The notes beneath the pieces were generated by a model that was not told the origin of the DNA, did no database searches, and saw only the letters and a program-made list of their open reading frames with translations. A stretch of 64,000 bases of DNA from Advenella mimigardefordensis DPN7 (GTDB lineage Bacteria; Pseudomonadota; Gammaproteobacteria; Burkholderiales; Burkholderiaceae_B), in NCBI RefSeq assembly GCF_000521505.1, contig NZ_CP003915.1, forward strand, positions 248,001 to 312,000, written 5' to 3'. The position numbers were made by a program, and so were the translations under genes. The stretch's first letter is position 1, and every line of letters starts with the position of its first letter. This document shows positions 33,492 through 41,414 of the stretch, in pieces.

Positions 33492-34211
33492 GTGCCAAGA
33501 AAAGCGTCAACATTATCGGTCGCTGACGAGAACCCGGCCGCAGGCGGCGTTGCTGCGGTGGACCGTGCCCTGTCGCTGCTGACCGTGTTTCGCAAGAACG
33601 ATGGATATCTTTCGCTGGTGGAGCTGGCGGATCGTACGCGCATGTACAAGAGCACGATCCTGCGGCTGCTGGCTTCGCTGGAGCATTACGGCATGGTGCA
33701 TAAGTCCGATGACGGACGCTACGGCCTGGGTGAAGGCGTTGTGCGGCTATATGGAGTCTACAATTCGGCGTTTTCCCAGGCGGATGTCATCATGCCGGTG
33801 CTGCGCGCGCTGGTAGAAAAGACTCAGGAAAGCGCGTCGTATCACGTGATGAGTGGTAACAGCCGGCTGTGCCTGCATCGGGTGAACTCGCCGTTGCCGA
33901 TCAGCTATCGGACCAGTGAAGGGGATGTATTGCCGCTGGATAAAGGCTCTGGTGCGCGCGTGCTGCAGGCTTTCACCGGTGTTAAAGGAAAATTGTATGA
34001 CCAGATCCGCCGCGATGGTGTGGTTGTGCTGGACGGCGATCGCATGCCCGATCTGGCGGGCGTATCTGCGGCGGTATTCAATGCACATCATGAATTTGTG
34101 GGGGCGCTGACGCTGACCATGCCTTCGTCCCGTCTGCAGCCCGGTTTTAAAGACGAAGTGCTGCAGGCCGCCCTGGCTCTCAGTAAAAAATTTGGCTATA
34201 CCCAGGACTGA
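33492..34211 (+). CDS. IclR-family transcriptional regulator
   Basis: Regulator of 239 residues: N-terminal winged helix (VDRALSLLTVFRKNDGYLSLVELADRTRMYKSTILRLLASLEHYGMV) and C-terminal IclR effector domain (residues about 85-235, with LDKGSGARVLQAF). It starts at GTG 33492-33494 after AGAGGTGG. It lies immediately upstream of, and in the same direction as, the HMG-CoA-lyase-like operon, separated by a strong terminator, so it is the likely controller of that operon through the inverted repeats at 34433-34471. The inducer is probably the acid or CoA ester degraded there. Confidence 0.92.
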   Translation: MPRKASTLSVADENPAAGGVAAVDRALSLLTVFRKNDGYLSLVELADRTRMYKSTILRLLASLEHYGMVHKSDDGRYGLGEGVVRLYGVYNSAFSQADVIMPVLRALVEKTQESASYHVMSGNSRLCLHRVNSPLPISYRTSEGDVLPLDKGSGARVLQAFTGVKGKLYDQIRRDGVVVLDGDRMPDLAGVSAAVFNAHHEFVGALTLTMPSSRLQPGFKDEVLQAALALSKKFGYTQD

Positions 34212-34270
34212 TTTTTCAGGACCATCCTCTGGCGCTGCCAGGCGCATCAACGCTACGCTAATCCGTTAAG

Positions 34271-34294
34271 CAAAACGGCAAAACGGCAAAACGG
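34271..34294. repeat. Three tandem copies of CAAAACGG
   Basis: Three perfect 8-bp units directly abut the 5' arm of a terminator stem, whose first bases (CAAAAC) look like a fourth, partial copy. Probably slippage expansion. Confidence 0.85.
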
Positions 34295-34332
34295 CAAAAC
34301 AAAATCGGCCCATCGTGGCCGATTTTGTTTTG
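34295..34332. terminator. Rho-independent terminator with a 16-bp perfect stem
   Basis: CAAAACAAAATCGGCC (34295-34310) and GGCCGATTTTGTTTTG (34317-34332) pair perfectly around a 6-nt loop. The T-rich 3' arm can serve as the U-tract on the plus strand, and the A-rich 5' arm as one on the minus strand. It separates the IclR gene from the operon it probably controls. Confidence 0.85.
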
Positions 34333-34407
34333 TCTGCCATTTCCATTTCCCATGTGATTTTGTACCGGGTGCTGATACCGCAGCCCAATCACAAGTGCCA
34401 TTGCATG

Positions 34408-34471
34408 TTGACGCTTTCTGTATTTCTGATTTAATATTCTATTTAACAGAATATTATTCTATAAGATAGAA
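34408..34471 (+). promoter_or_regulatory. Promoter and operator of the HMG-CoA-lyase-like operon
   Basis: -35 TTGACG (34408-34413), 17-bp spacer, -10 TTAATA (34431-34436). Overlapping the -10 is the inverted repeat AATATTCT-N7-AGAATATT (34433-34455), followed by TTCTAT-N3-ATAGAA (34457-34471). The ATG is at 34485 with AGGAG before it. The placement suits repression, most likely by the IclR protein encoded just upstream. Confidence 0.65.
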
Positions 34472-34484
34472 CAAAGGAGATAAC

Positions 34485-35417
34485 ATGAACCAGACGGCGA
34501 CCGAGCAGGTGCTGATCAGTGAAGTGGGGATGCGCGATGGCTTGCAGAGCATCAAAAGCATCATGCCGACCGAATACAAATTCAAGTTGATTGATGCGCT
34601 TTATGAGGCTGGCGTTCGCGAAATCGAAGTTTGTTCGTTTGTGCCCGCAACGTTGCTGCCACAAATGGCGGATGCGCCAGAGGTTGTTCGCTACGCACTG
34701 CGTTACCCCGATTTGACCGTTATGGCGCTGGTGCCGAACTTGCGGGGTGCGCGTAATGCCCTGCAGGCGGGCGCGCATAAGCTGACGCTGCCGGTGTCCG
34801 CCAGCGAAGCGCATTCCCTGGCCAACGTGAGAAAAACACGGGAGCAAATGGTGCAGGAAGTGCGCCAGATCGTGGCATTGCGCAACGAGATTGCGCCTGG
34901 CGTAAAAATAGAGGCCGGCATATCCACTGCATTTGGCTGCACGATTCAGGGAATGGTGAGCGAAGACGATGTGGTCCGGCTGGCGTCGCAATTGGTGGCC
35001 GCCGGTGCGGATGAAACCGGGCTATCCGATACCACAGGATATGCGAATCCGGCTCAGGTGCGGCGGCTTTTCAGGCGTGTCTTCGCGGAAATCGGCGACA
35101 AATGCGGTGCCGCACATATGCACAACACGCGCGGGCTGGGCATGGCCAATAATCTGGCTGCCTATGATGTGGGCGTACGCACATTTGATGCGTCACTGGG
35201 TGGCCTTGGGGGCTGTCCCTATGCGCCGGGTGCATCCGGCAATGTGGTAACCGAAGATCTGGTCTTCATGTTTGAGGCCATGGGTATCGACACCGGCATC
35301 AATATCGATAAATTGATTGGTGCACGAGTACCGCTGCAAGCCGGTGTTCCGGAAGAAGCCGTGTATGGCATGGTGGCCGAAGCCGGCGTACCTTTAACCT
35401 TTCAACAACAAGTGTGA
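34485..35417 (+). CDS. Hydroxymethylglutaryl-CoA lyase-family enzyme
   Basis: Cytosolic TIM-barrel lyase of the HMGL/DRE-TIM family, 310 residues. It would cleave a 3-hydroxy-acyl-CoA such as HMG-CoA or a citramalyl-CoA-like ester to acetyl-CoA plus a keto acid. Metal and catalytic motifs are EVGMRDGLQS (Arg-Asp), AHMHNTRGLG (two His) and the glycine-rich loop GGLGGCPYAPGASGNVVTEDLV containing the catalytic Cys. The next gene, a CoA-transferase, starts 1 bp after its stop, so the two act in series. True HMG-CoA specificity is not provable from the sequence. Confidence 0.9.
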   Translation: MNQTATEQVLISEVGMRDGLQSIKSIMPTEYKFKLIDALYEAGVREIEVCSFVPATLLPQMADAPEVVRYALRYPDLTVMALVPNLRGARNALQAGAHKLTLPVSASEAHSLANVRKTREQMVQEVRQIVALRNEIAPGVKIEAGISTAFGCTIQGMVSEDDVVRLASQLVAAGADETGLSDTTGYANPAQVRRLFRRVFAEIGDKCGAAHMHNTRGLGMANNLAAYDVGVRTFDASLGGLGGCPYAPGASGNVVTEDLVFMFEAMGIDTGINIDKLIGARVPLQAGVPEEAVYGMVAEAGVPLTFQQQV

Positions 35418-35418
35418 T

Positions 35419-36606
35419 ATGACAGAGCAAACATTACCCTATGCCGGGTTGAAGGTGATTGAATTTACGCACATGGTGATGGGCCCCACTTGTGGCCTGA
35501 TTCTGGCAGACCTGGGCGCTGATGTGATCAAGATTGAACCGTTAAAGGGAGATAATACCCGTCATCTGCTGGGGTCGGGCGCCGGCTTCTTCTCCGCGTT
35601 CAATCGCAATAAAAAAAGTCTGGCAGTGGATCTGAAGTCCGAGCAGGGATTGGCATTAGTGAAGGACCTGATCAGCTCGGCAGATGTGGTCAGCGAAAAT
35701 TTCAAACCCGGCACCATGAAAAAACTGGGGCTGGATTATGAATCCCTGTCCGAACGAAACCCGGGGCTGGTATACGTGAGCCATAAGGGGTTTCTTCCCG
35801 GCCCGTATGAGCATCGTACCGCGCTGGATGAAGTGGTGCAGATGATGGGCGGCCTGGCTTACATGACCGGCAGAAAGGGTGATCCGGTACGTGCAGGTAC
35901 CAGTGTCAATGACATTATGGGAGGCATGTTCGGTGCCATCGGTGTGATGGCTGCGCTTAAGGCGCGTGAACAGACGGGCAGGGGACAGCAGGTGCAAAGT
36001 GCCCTGTTCGAAAATAATATTTTCCTGGTTGCCCAGCACATGATGCAGTACGTGGTTACCGGCAAGGCGCCCGACCCGATGCCCAGCCGCATTTCTGCAT
36101 GGGCGATTTACGACGTGTTCAATGTCAAGGACGGTGAACAGATCTTCCTTGCTGTGGTGAGTGATACGCAATGGCGGATTTTCTGCGACGCCTTTGGCTT
36201 GCCTGAGTTACTGAACAACCCGGCACTGGAAACCAATAACCAGCGTGTACTGGCACGTTCGTGGCTGCTGCCTATGCTGCAGAAACGCCTGGCGGTGTAT
36301 TCCAAAGCAGAGCTGGCCGAGGTGTTTGAAGCCAACGGTCTGCCGTTCGCACCCATTGCACGGCCCGAGGAACTACTGCAGGACGAACACCTTCTGGAGA
36401 CCGGCGGGCTCGCGCCGATGCAGATGCCCGATGGCCGGGAAACCAACGTGCCGTTGCTGCCTATTTGCATGGATGGCCAGCGGCTGGGCGTGCGCCTGAA
36501 TCCACCACGCCTGGGCGAACATACGCTGAGCATTTTGCAGAACGCGGGCCTGAGCGATGCGCAAATCAATACCTTGCTGGAAAACAATGTCATTGCCACG
36601 CAATAG
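35419..36606 (+). CDS. CaiB/BaiF family III CoA-transferase
   Basis: CoA-transferase of 395 residues that moves CoA between a donor ester and an acid by a covalent Asp-anhydride route. Typical features are GLKVIEFTHMVMGPTCGLILADLGADVIKIEP, the NRNKKSLAVDLKSEQG stretch and the catalytic Asp region GDPVRAGTSVNDIMGGMFG. It is coupled to the lyase gene upstream and followed by a Bug receptor. Probable role: activation of the acid taken up by the neighbouring transporter components, using succinyl-CoA or acetyl-CoA (inference). Confidence 0.92.
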   Translation: MTEQTLPYAGLKVIEFTHMVMGPTCGLILADLGADVIKIEPLKGDNTRHLLGSGAGFFSAFNRNKKSLAVDLKSEQGLALVKDLISSADVVSENFKPGTMKKLGLDYESLSERNPGLVYVSHKGFLPGPYEHRTALDEVVQMMGGLAYMTGRKGDPVRAGTSVNDIMGGMFGAIGVMAALKAREQTGRGQQVQSALFENNIFLVAQHMMQYVVTGKAPDPMPSRISAWAIYDVFNVKDGEQIFLAVVSDTQWRIFCDAFGLPELLNNPALETNNQRVLARSWLLPMLQKRLAVYSKAELAEVFEANGLPFAPIARPEELLQDEHLLETGGLAPMQMPDGRETNVPLLPICMDGQRLGVRLNPPRLGEHTLSILQNAGLSDAQINTLLENNVIATQ

Positions 36607-36634
36607 GAAGGCAATCGTACAAAGGGAGGCAATC

Positions 36635-37609
36635 ATGAAGAAAATAGTTGCTGCAAGTGCAATAGCAGTGTTAACACATTTGACATGGAACGCTGTGGCG
36701 CAGGCACAAGAGGATTATCCGCAACGTGCCGTGACCATAACGGTTCCGTACTCACCGGGTGGCACCACCGATTATGTCGCCCGTATGCTGGCCAGGCAGA
36801 TGTCTGAAGTTTCGAAGCAGTCATTTGTTGTCGAAAACAAGCCGGGAGCCAGTGGCACTATCGCTACTGCTGCAGTGATGCGGGCCAAGCCGGATGGCTA
36901 TTCCCTGCTGATGAATGACACGACCTACGCCATGCTGCCGGCGGTCTTCAAGAAACTGTCCTGGGATCCGGTCAGGGATATTGCGCCTGTCTCCAATGTT
37001 GCCTCTACGCCTGTCATTTTGATCGTGCCGGCCAATTCGCCGTTCAACTCTCTGGCCGAGCTGGTTGACGCAGCCAGGAAAAAACCTGAATCGCTTACCT
37101 TTGGGTCCGGAGGCAAGGGCAGTTCAACGCATCTGGCCGGGGAAGTATTCCAGCATCAGGCAAACATCAAGTTGCTGCACGTTCCCTATAAGGGCGCGGG
37201 TGAAGCCTTGCTGGCCCTGGTTGGCGGGACCGTCGATGTGGAGATTAGCGCAACGCCCACGGCTATTCCGCAAATAAACAGTGGCAAGGTTAAGGCCCTG
37301 GCCATCAGCAGCCCGCAGCGGCTGCCGCAGTTACCTGATGTACCGACCTTTGCACAGGCTGGCCTGCCGGACTATCAGGTGCAAAACTGGTTTGGACTGG
37401 TTGCACGTGCGGGCACGCCACCAGAGATTATCACTAAGCTGAATCATCTGGTGAAGGAAGCGGTCGCTGACCCATCCATACGATCGTCATTTGAAAAACT
37501 GGGCGCGCAGGCGGTTGGCAATAGCTCTCAGGAGTTCTCTCAGCAGATTGCAAGTGAAATTGACAGCTGGGGACGTACTGCCGAGCGTGCCGGCCTTGAA
37601 AAGCAATAG
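36635..37609 (+). CDS. Tripartite tricarboxylate transporter (Bug/TctC-family) receptor 1 of the lyase operon
   Basis: Periplasmic solute-binding protein of 324 residues with a signal peptide ending AQAQ. Bug-family marks: YPQRAVTITVPYSPGGTTDYVAR, VVENKPGASGTIAT, MRAKPDGYSLL, LLHVPYKGAGEALLALVGGTVD and LPDVPTFAQAGLPDYQV. I start at the ATG at 36635, which follows GGGAGG. It shares an operon with CoA-transferase and lyase genes; no TctA/TctB membrane subunits are present in the window, so it probably works with a pair encoded elsewhere or as a sensor. The ligand should be a carboxylic acid. Confidence 0.93.
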   Translation: MKKIVAASAIAVLTHLTWNAVAQAQEDYPQRAVTITVPYSPGGTTDYVARMLARQMSEVSKQSFVVENKPGASGTIATAAVMRAKPDGYSLLMNDTTYAMLPAVFKKLSWDPVRDIAPVSNVASTPVILIVPANSPFNSLAELVDAARKKPESLTFGSGGKGSSTHLAGEVFQHQANIKLLHVPYKGAGEALLALVGGTVDVEISATPTAIPQINSGKVKALAISSPQRLPQLPDVPTFAQAGLPDYQVQNWFGLVARAGTPPEIITKLNHLVKEAVADPSIRSSFEKLGAQAVGNSSQEFSQQIASEIDSWGRTAERAGLEKQ

Positions 37610-37618
37610 GAGCGCACC

Positions 37619-38545
37619 ATGTTCTTCCTGAACCAGGAGCCGCAACGTAGTGATGCGCAGGTATGGACCACTATGCCTGATCACCTGCGCTTACGTGATA
37701 CAGATTCTGACTGGGCCAAAGCCAATAAAGGCGGCGAGCACTTGCATTCCTTTATCGAAGGACCGGTCATGGATGGCAAGGGCAATCTTTATGTGACTGA
37801 TATTCCATATGGACGTATTTTCAGGATCTCGGCCCAAAAGGATTGGGAGCTGGTCATCCAGTATGACGGCGAACCCAATGGGCTCAAAATTCTGAGCGAT
37901 GGCTCTTTGCTTATCGCCGATTATCGCCGTGGCCTGCTGCGTTGCGATCCCGTTGCAAGAGTCGTCGAGCCATTACTGGCGCGGCGCAATGCCCAGTCAT
38001 TCAAGGGATTGAATGACTTGTATGTCACTCGTGATGAATCGCAAGTGTATTTCACTGACCAGGGACAAACCGGTCTGCATGACCCTACTGGTGCCGTGTA
38101 TCGCTATGAACTGAAAACGGGACGACTCGATTGCCTGATGAACAACGTACCCAGCCCAAACGGGATTGTGATCGATGAAGAAAGATCGGTGCTGTTTGTT
38201 GCCGCCACCCGGGACAACGCGGTCTGGCGTGCGCCTTTGTTGGCAGACGGAACGGTGTCGAAAACCGGTAGATTCTGCTCGCTATTTGGCACCAGTGGCC
38301 CCGATGGTATTGCGCTGGATCAACAGGGCAGGCTGTATGTAGCACATGCGTCGCTCGGACGCGTGTTTGTGTTCGAGTCCAATGGCGAGTGTAGTCGCAT
38401 ACTGCGTTCGGTCGCCGGCAGTACGGTCACTAATCTATGTTTCACTAATGCCCGTTGCGACACCTTGCTGATTACCGAATCGGCCACGGGCACCGTGCTG
38501 TATGCAGCAGTTGACGCAGCATCAGATCATTTTCAACAACCCTGA
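37619..38545 (+). CDS. SMP-30/gluconolactonase/LRE-family protein
   Basis: Six-bladed propeller protein of 308 residues related to gluconolactonase and regucalcin. Metal-site patterns are FIEGPVMDGKGNLYVTDIPYGRIF (Glu), GLNDLYVTRDESQVYFTDQGQTGL (Asn), VPSPNGIVIDEE (Asn) and TSGPDGIALDQQGRLYVAHAS (Asp). No signal peptide is seen, so it is probably cytosolic. AGGAG precedes the ATG 9 bp after the Bug gene. In this operon it likely opens a lactone intermediate to the hydroxy acid that is then activated with CoA; this is inference. Confidence 0.9.
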   Translation: MFFLNQEPQRSDAQVWTTMPDHLRLRDTDSDWAKANKGGEHLHSFIEGPVMDGKGNLYVTDIPYGRIFRISAQKDWELVIQYDGEPNGLKILSDGSLLIADYRRGLLRCDPVARVVEPLLARRNAQSFKGLNDLYVTRDESQVYFTDQGQTGLHDPTGAVYRYELKTGRLDCLMNNVPSPNGIVIDEERSVLFVAATRDNAVWRAPLLADGTVSKTGRFCSLFGTSGPDGIALDQQGRLYVAHASLGRVFVFESNGECSRILRSVAGSTVTNLCFTNARCDTLLITESATGTVLYAAVDAASDHFQQP

Positions 38546-38567
38546 AAATAAGGGAACGGAGACAAAG

Positions 38568-39554
38568 ATGTTCAACAAGAAAACGATGACCGGACTGACC
38601 GGAGGTATGTTGCTGGTCGCAACGTTGATTAACGGCGTTGCACATGCACAGGACTGGCCGCAGCGCCCGGTGCGGATGGTCGTGCCATACACCCCGGGTG
38701 GAGGGACCGATAGCATCACCCGGATTATTGCCGACAAAATCAGCCAGACGGACAAGGGTATCCAGTTTGTGATTGAGAACAAACCAGGTGCCGGTGGCAA
38801 TATCGGTATGACTCAGGTAGCCCGCGCCAAACCGGACGGATTGATGCTGGGTATGGGTCAGACTTCGAATCTGGCGATCAATCCGGTGATCATGCCGGAC
38901 ATGAAGTTCGATGCAAGCAAAGACTTTACGCCGATTGCCGTGGTCGCGGAGTTGCCGACCGTGCTGGTGGTTCGGGCCGATTCTCCCTATCAGTCGCTGG
39001 CCGATGTGATTGCCGCGGCCAAGGCCAAACCCGGGCAGCTTAAACAGGCTCTGGCCACCGTGGGAACCGTGGGTCATCTGGCCGGTGAAATGCTGTCCCA
39101 CAAGGCGGGTATCAAGGTGCTGAATGTGCCTTACAAGGGGGCGTCGCCGGCGCTGACCGAGCTGATTGGTGGGCAGACCGATTACATGTTTGCAACGCCC
39201 GTATCGGTTATTAATCTGATTGCTGACAAGGATCTGCGTGCGCTGGCGGTGACCTCCAGCAAGCGTATTGCTGCCATGCCGGATGTGCCGACCGTTGCAG
39301 AGCAAGGCTACGAAGGATTCAACGCGGTTGACTGGAAGATGATTGTCGGGCCGGCGGGCGTGCCGAAAGAGGCCGTTGATCGAATCAGCAAGGCGTTCAT
39401 GGCGGTGAGCAAAGATCCGGAGTTTATCAAGCGCATGGAAGCCGATGGTAATACCGTTGTAGGCGGCTCTGCAGCTGGCGCCCAGGCCTATCTGACTAAA
39501 GAACAGGTTGAATGGCGTACATTGCTCGAGGCAATAAAATTTCAATTGAAATAA
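38568..39554 (+). CDS. Bug/TctC-family receptor 2 of the lyase operon
   Basis: Second periplasmic Bug receptor of the same operon, 328 residues, signal peptide ending AHA-QDW. Marks include WPQRPVRMVVPYTPGGGTDSITR, VIENKPGAGGNIGM, ARAKPDGLML, VLNVPYKGASPALTELIGGQTDY and MPDVPTVAEQGYEGFNAV. The start at 38568 is supported by GGAACGGAGA upstream. It differs clearly from receptor 1 (36635-37609), so the two may bind different ligands, for example lactone and open acid. It is the last gene of the operon. Confidence 0.93.
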   Translation: MFNKKTMTGLTGGMLLVATLINGVAHAQDWPQRPVRMVVPYTPGGGTDSITRIIADKISQTDKGIQFVIENKPGAGGNIGMTQVARAKPDGLMLGMGQTSNLAINPVIMPDMKFDASKDFTPIAVVAELPTVLVVRADSPYQSLADVIAAAKAKPGQLKQALATVGTVGHLAGEMLSHKAGIKVLNVPYKGASPALTELIGGQTDYMFATPVSVINLIADKDLRALAVTSSKRIAAMPDVPTVAEQGYEGFNAVDWKMIVGPAGVPKEAVDRISKAFMAVSKDPEFIKRMEADGNTVVGGSAAGAQAYLTKEQVEWRTLLEAIKFQLK

Positions 39555-39911
39555 CGTTTTTGAGTGGTGACGCAATGGGCATTGCCCAGGCAGAACCGGG
39601 CATATATGTGTATTTTTGCGAATTATCCTGAGCGCATATGCATAGTGTTCTGCTGTAGTCACTGCCATGGTGGTGGATATGGAATGCGTGCCGTGCTCGC
39701 AAATGCTTGCGTGGGCTGACACACCTTGTGTTCTCCCAGCCAGGCTGCCGCACGCCCTCTCTTTCCTCTTCGTGGCCGTATTCTGTTTCAGCAGATGACA
39801 GAAAGGTAGGATGCCTGTAGATGGGTGTCAAACTGTCAATACTGCAATCGAGTGGCTTCTTCAGACGTTAGTGTTCCCTGCTCGGACGCACCCTGGAACT
39901 GCTATAACGCT
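39555..39911. other. Intergenic region without a supported gene
   Basis: 357 nt between the second Bug receptor and the acyltransferase gene. Frames here are short and low in coding character. I see no clear terminator or promoter. Confidence 0.5.
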
Positions 39912-40832
39912 ATGAAGTACTCACGAAATTTTCAGATCGATTTTTTTCACCCCCGCTATTGGCTCACCTGGTTTGGCCTGGGCTTGCTATTTCTGCTGGT
40001 TCAATTGCCCTATCCATTATTGCATCGGCTTGGTACCTGGATGGGGCGCTGTTCCATGCGCTTTCTCAAGCGACGGGTTGGTATTACACGGCGGAATCTG
40101 GAGTTATGCTTTCCTAATATGGATCAGGCAACACGCGAGCAAAAAGTGCGGGCCAACTTCGAGTCGCTGGGTATGGGCATGATGGAGACCGGGATGGCGT
40201 GGTTTTGGTCTGATGAACGAGTAAAGCGCTGCTTTGACGTGTCCGGGCTGGAGCATCTGAAGCTGGCGCAACAGAATGGACGCGGTGCGCTGATGATAGG
40301 CGTGCACCTGTTGCCGCTGGAGCTGGGTGGTCGCGCAATGGGGCTGTGTCAGCCAATGATGGCAACTTATCGACCGCATAATAACAAGGCGATGGAATGG
40401 GCGCAGACCAAGGGTCGGATGCGCTCCAACAAGGCAATGCTCGATCGGAAGGATTTGCGTGGCCTGGTGCGCGCACTCAAAGTAGGCGAGGCTGTATGGC
40501 TGGCGCCAGATCAGGATTATGGCCGTAGCGGCAGTGTTTTTGCACCACTGTTTGCGGTCGAGCAGGTGGCAACGACCAGTGCACCCTATATGCTGGCGCG
40601 GCTTGCCAAACCGGCACTGGTGCCAGTGGTGTTGATCCGCCGCCCGCATGCGGGCGGCTATGATTTGCTGATTCAGCCTGAACTCAAAAACTATCCCATA
40701 GACGATGAGATTGCTGCCGCAACTTATATGAATAAAGTCGTGGAAAAAGAAATCATGCGTGCTCCTGATCAATATATGTGGTTGCATCGTCGCTTCAAAA
40801 CGCGCCCGGTTGGGGCCGCTTCTCTGTATTGA
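39912..40832 (+). CDS. Lipid A biosynthesis acyltransferase (LpxL/HtrB family)
   Basis: Inner-membrane acyltransferase of 306 residues that adds a secondary acyl chain to Kdo2-lipid IVA. One N-terminal membrane segment (WLTWFGLGLLFLLVQLPYPLL) is followed by RRNLELCFPNM, the catalytic H-x4-E in GVHLLPLELGGR, and LAPDQDYGRSGSVFAPLF, all typical. The start at MKYSRNF is chosen because the preceding open frame to 39825 (Cys- and Ser-rich) does not look like family sequence; the ribosome site is weak. A homologue for the other acyl chain would be encoded elsewhere. Confidence 0.88.
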   Translation: MKYSRNFQIDFFHPRYWLTWFGLGLLFLLVQLPYPLLHRLGTWMGRCSMRFLKRRVGITRRNLELCFPNMDQATREQKVRANFESLGMGMMETGMAWFWSDERVKRCFDVSGLEHLKLAQQNGRGALMIGVHLLPLELGGRAMGLCQPMMATYRPHNNKAMEWAQTKGRMRSNKAMLDRKDLRGLVRALKVGEAVWLAPDQDYGRSGSVFAPLFAVEQVATTSAPYMLARLAKPALVPVVLIRRPHAGGYDLLIQPELKNYPIDDEIAAATYMNKVVEKEIMRAPDQYMWLHRRFKTRPVGAASLY

Positions 40833-40917
40833 TTTGTGGCTTCAGGCTGCGTTTAAATTGATGCATAATAGCGACTTAGTTGATACGGTATGTCATTACT
40901 AGTGATGAGAGTAGCGC

Positions 40918-41346
40918 ATGTGGATTCAGAAAGAATTTCAATTGAAAGCACGTCCCCGAGGGTTTCATCTGGTGACTGATGAGATAGTGCGTCAGGTGCC
41001 GGATCTATCCAATATGCGTGTTGGCATTATGAACGTGTTTCTTAAGCATACCTCGGCGTCGCTGACAATCAATGAAAATGCCGATGCATCGGTACGGGCT
41101 GATTTTGAGCAGTATTTCAATCGGCTGGTGCCCGAGGATGAGCCGTATTACACCCATACCTATGAAGGTAGTGATGATTTGCCGGCGCATTTTAAAAGCA
41201 GCATACTGGGATGCACGCTGACGGTACCCATCACCAATGGTCGCCTTAATCTTGGCACATGGCAGGGTATTTATTTATGCGAGCATCGGAACCATGGCGG
41301 AGCACGCACGGTTGTGGTGACGATGCAGGGCCAGACGGGAGAGTGA
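40918..41346 (+). CDS. yjbQ: YjbQ-family secondary thiamine-phosphate synthase-like protein
   Basis: Small cytosolic protein of 142 residues, family UPF0047/YjbQ. The motif set NVFLKHTSASLTINENADASVRADFE, HFKSSILGCTLTVPITNGRLNLGTWQGIYLCEHRNHGG is complete, including the conserved His and Cys residues. E. coli YjbQ shows weak thiamine phosphate synthase activity; the physiological role is unclear. A strong terminator follows within 10 bp. Confidence 0.93.
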   Translation: MWIQKEFQLKARPRGFHLVTDEIVRQVPDLSNMRVGIMNVFLKHTSASLTINENADASVRADFEQYFNRLVPEDEPYYTHTYEGSDDLPAHFKSSILGCTLTVPITNGRLNLGTWQGIYLCEHRNHGGARTVVVTMQGQTGE

Positions 41347-41351
41347 TCTTG

Positions 41352-41390
41352 TATAAAACGGCTGCGTGTTAATGACGCAGCCGTTTTATA
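41352..41390. terminator. Bidirectional terminator between yjbQ and a Bug gene
   Basis: TATAAAACGGCTGCGT (41352-41367) and ACGCAGCCGTTTTATA (41375-41390) form a perfect 16-bp stem with a 7-nt loop. T-rich on the 3' side in both directions, it lies between convergent genes. Confidence 0.8.
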
Positions 41391-41414
41391 GGTTTATACC
41401 CGTTAAAACCTAAT

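Noticed and set aside
38472-39722. Minus-strand frame of 416 codons over a Bug receptor gene
   Set aside because: His/Arg-rich composition and no family pattern; the opposite strand encodes a clear Bug protein with signal peptide.
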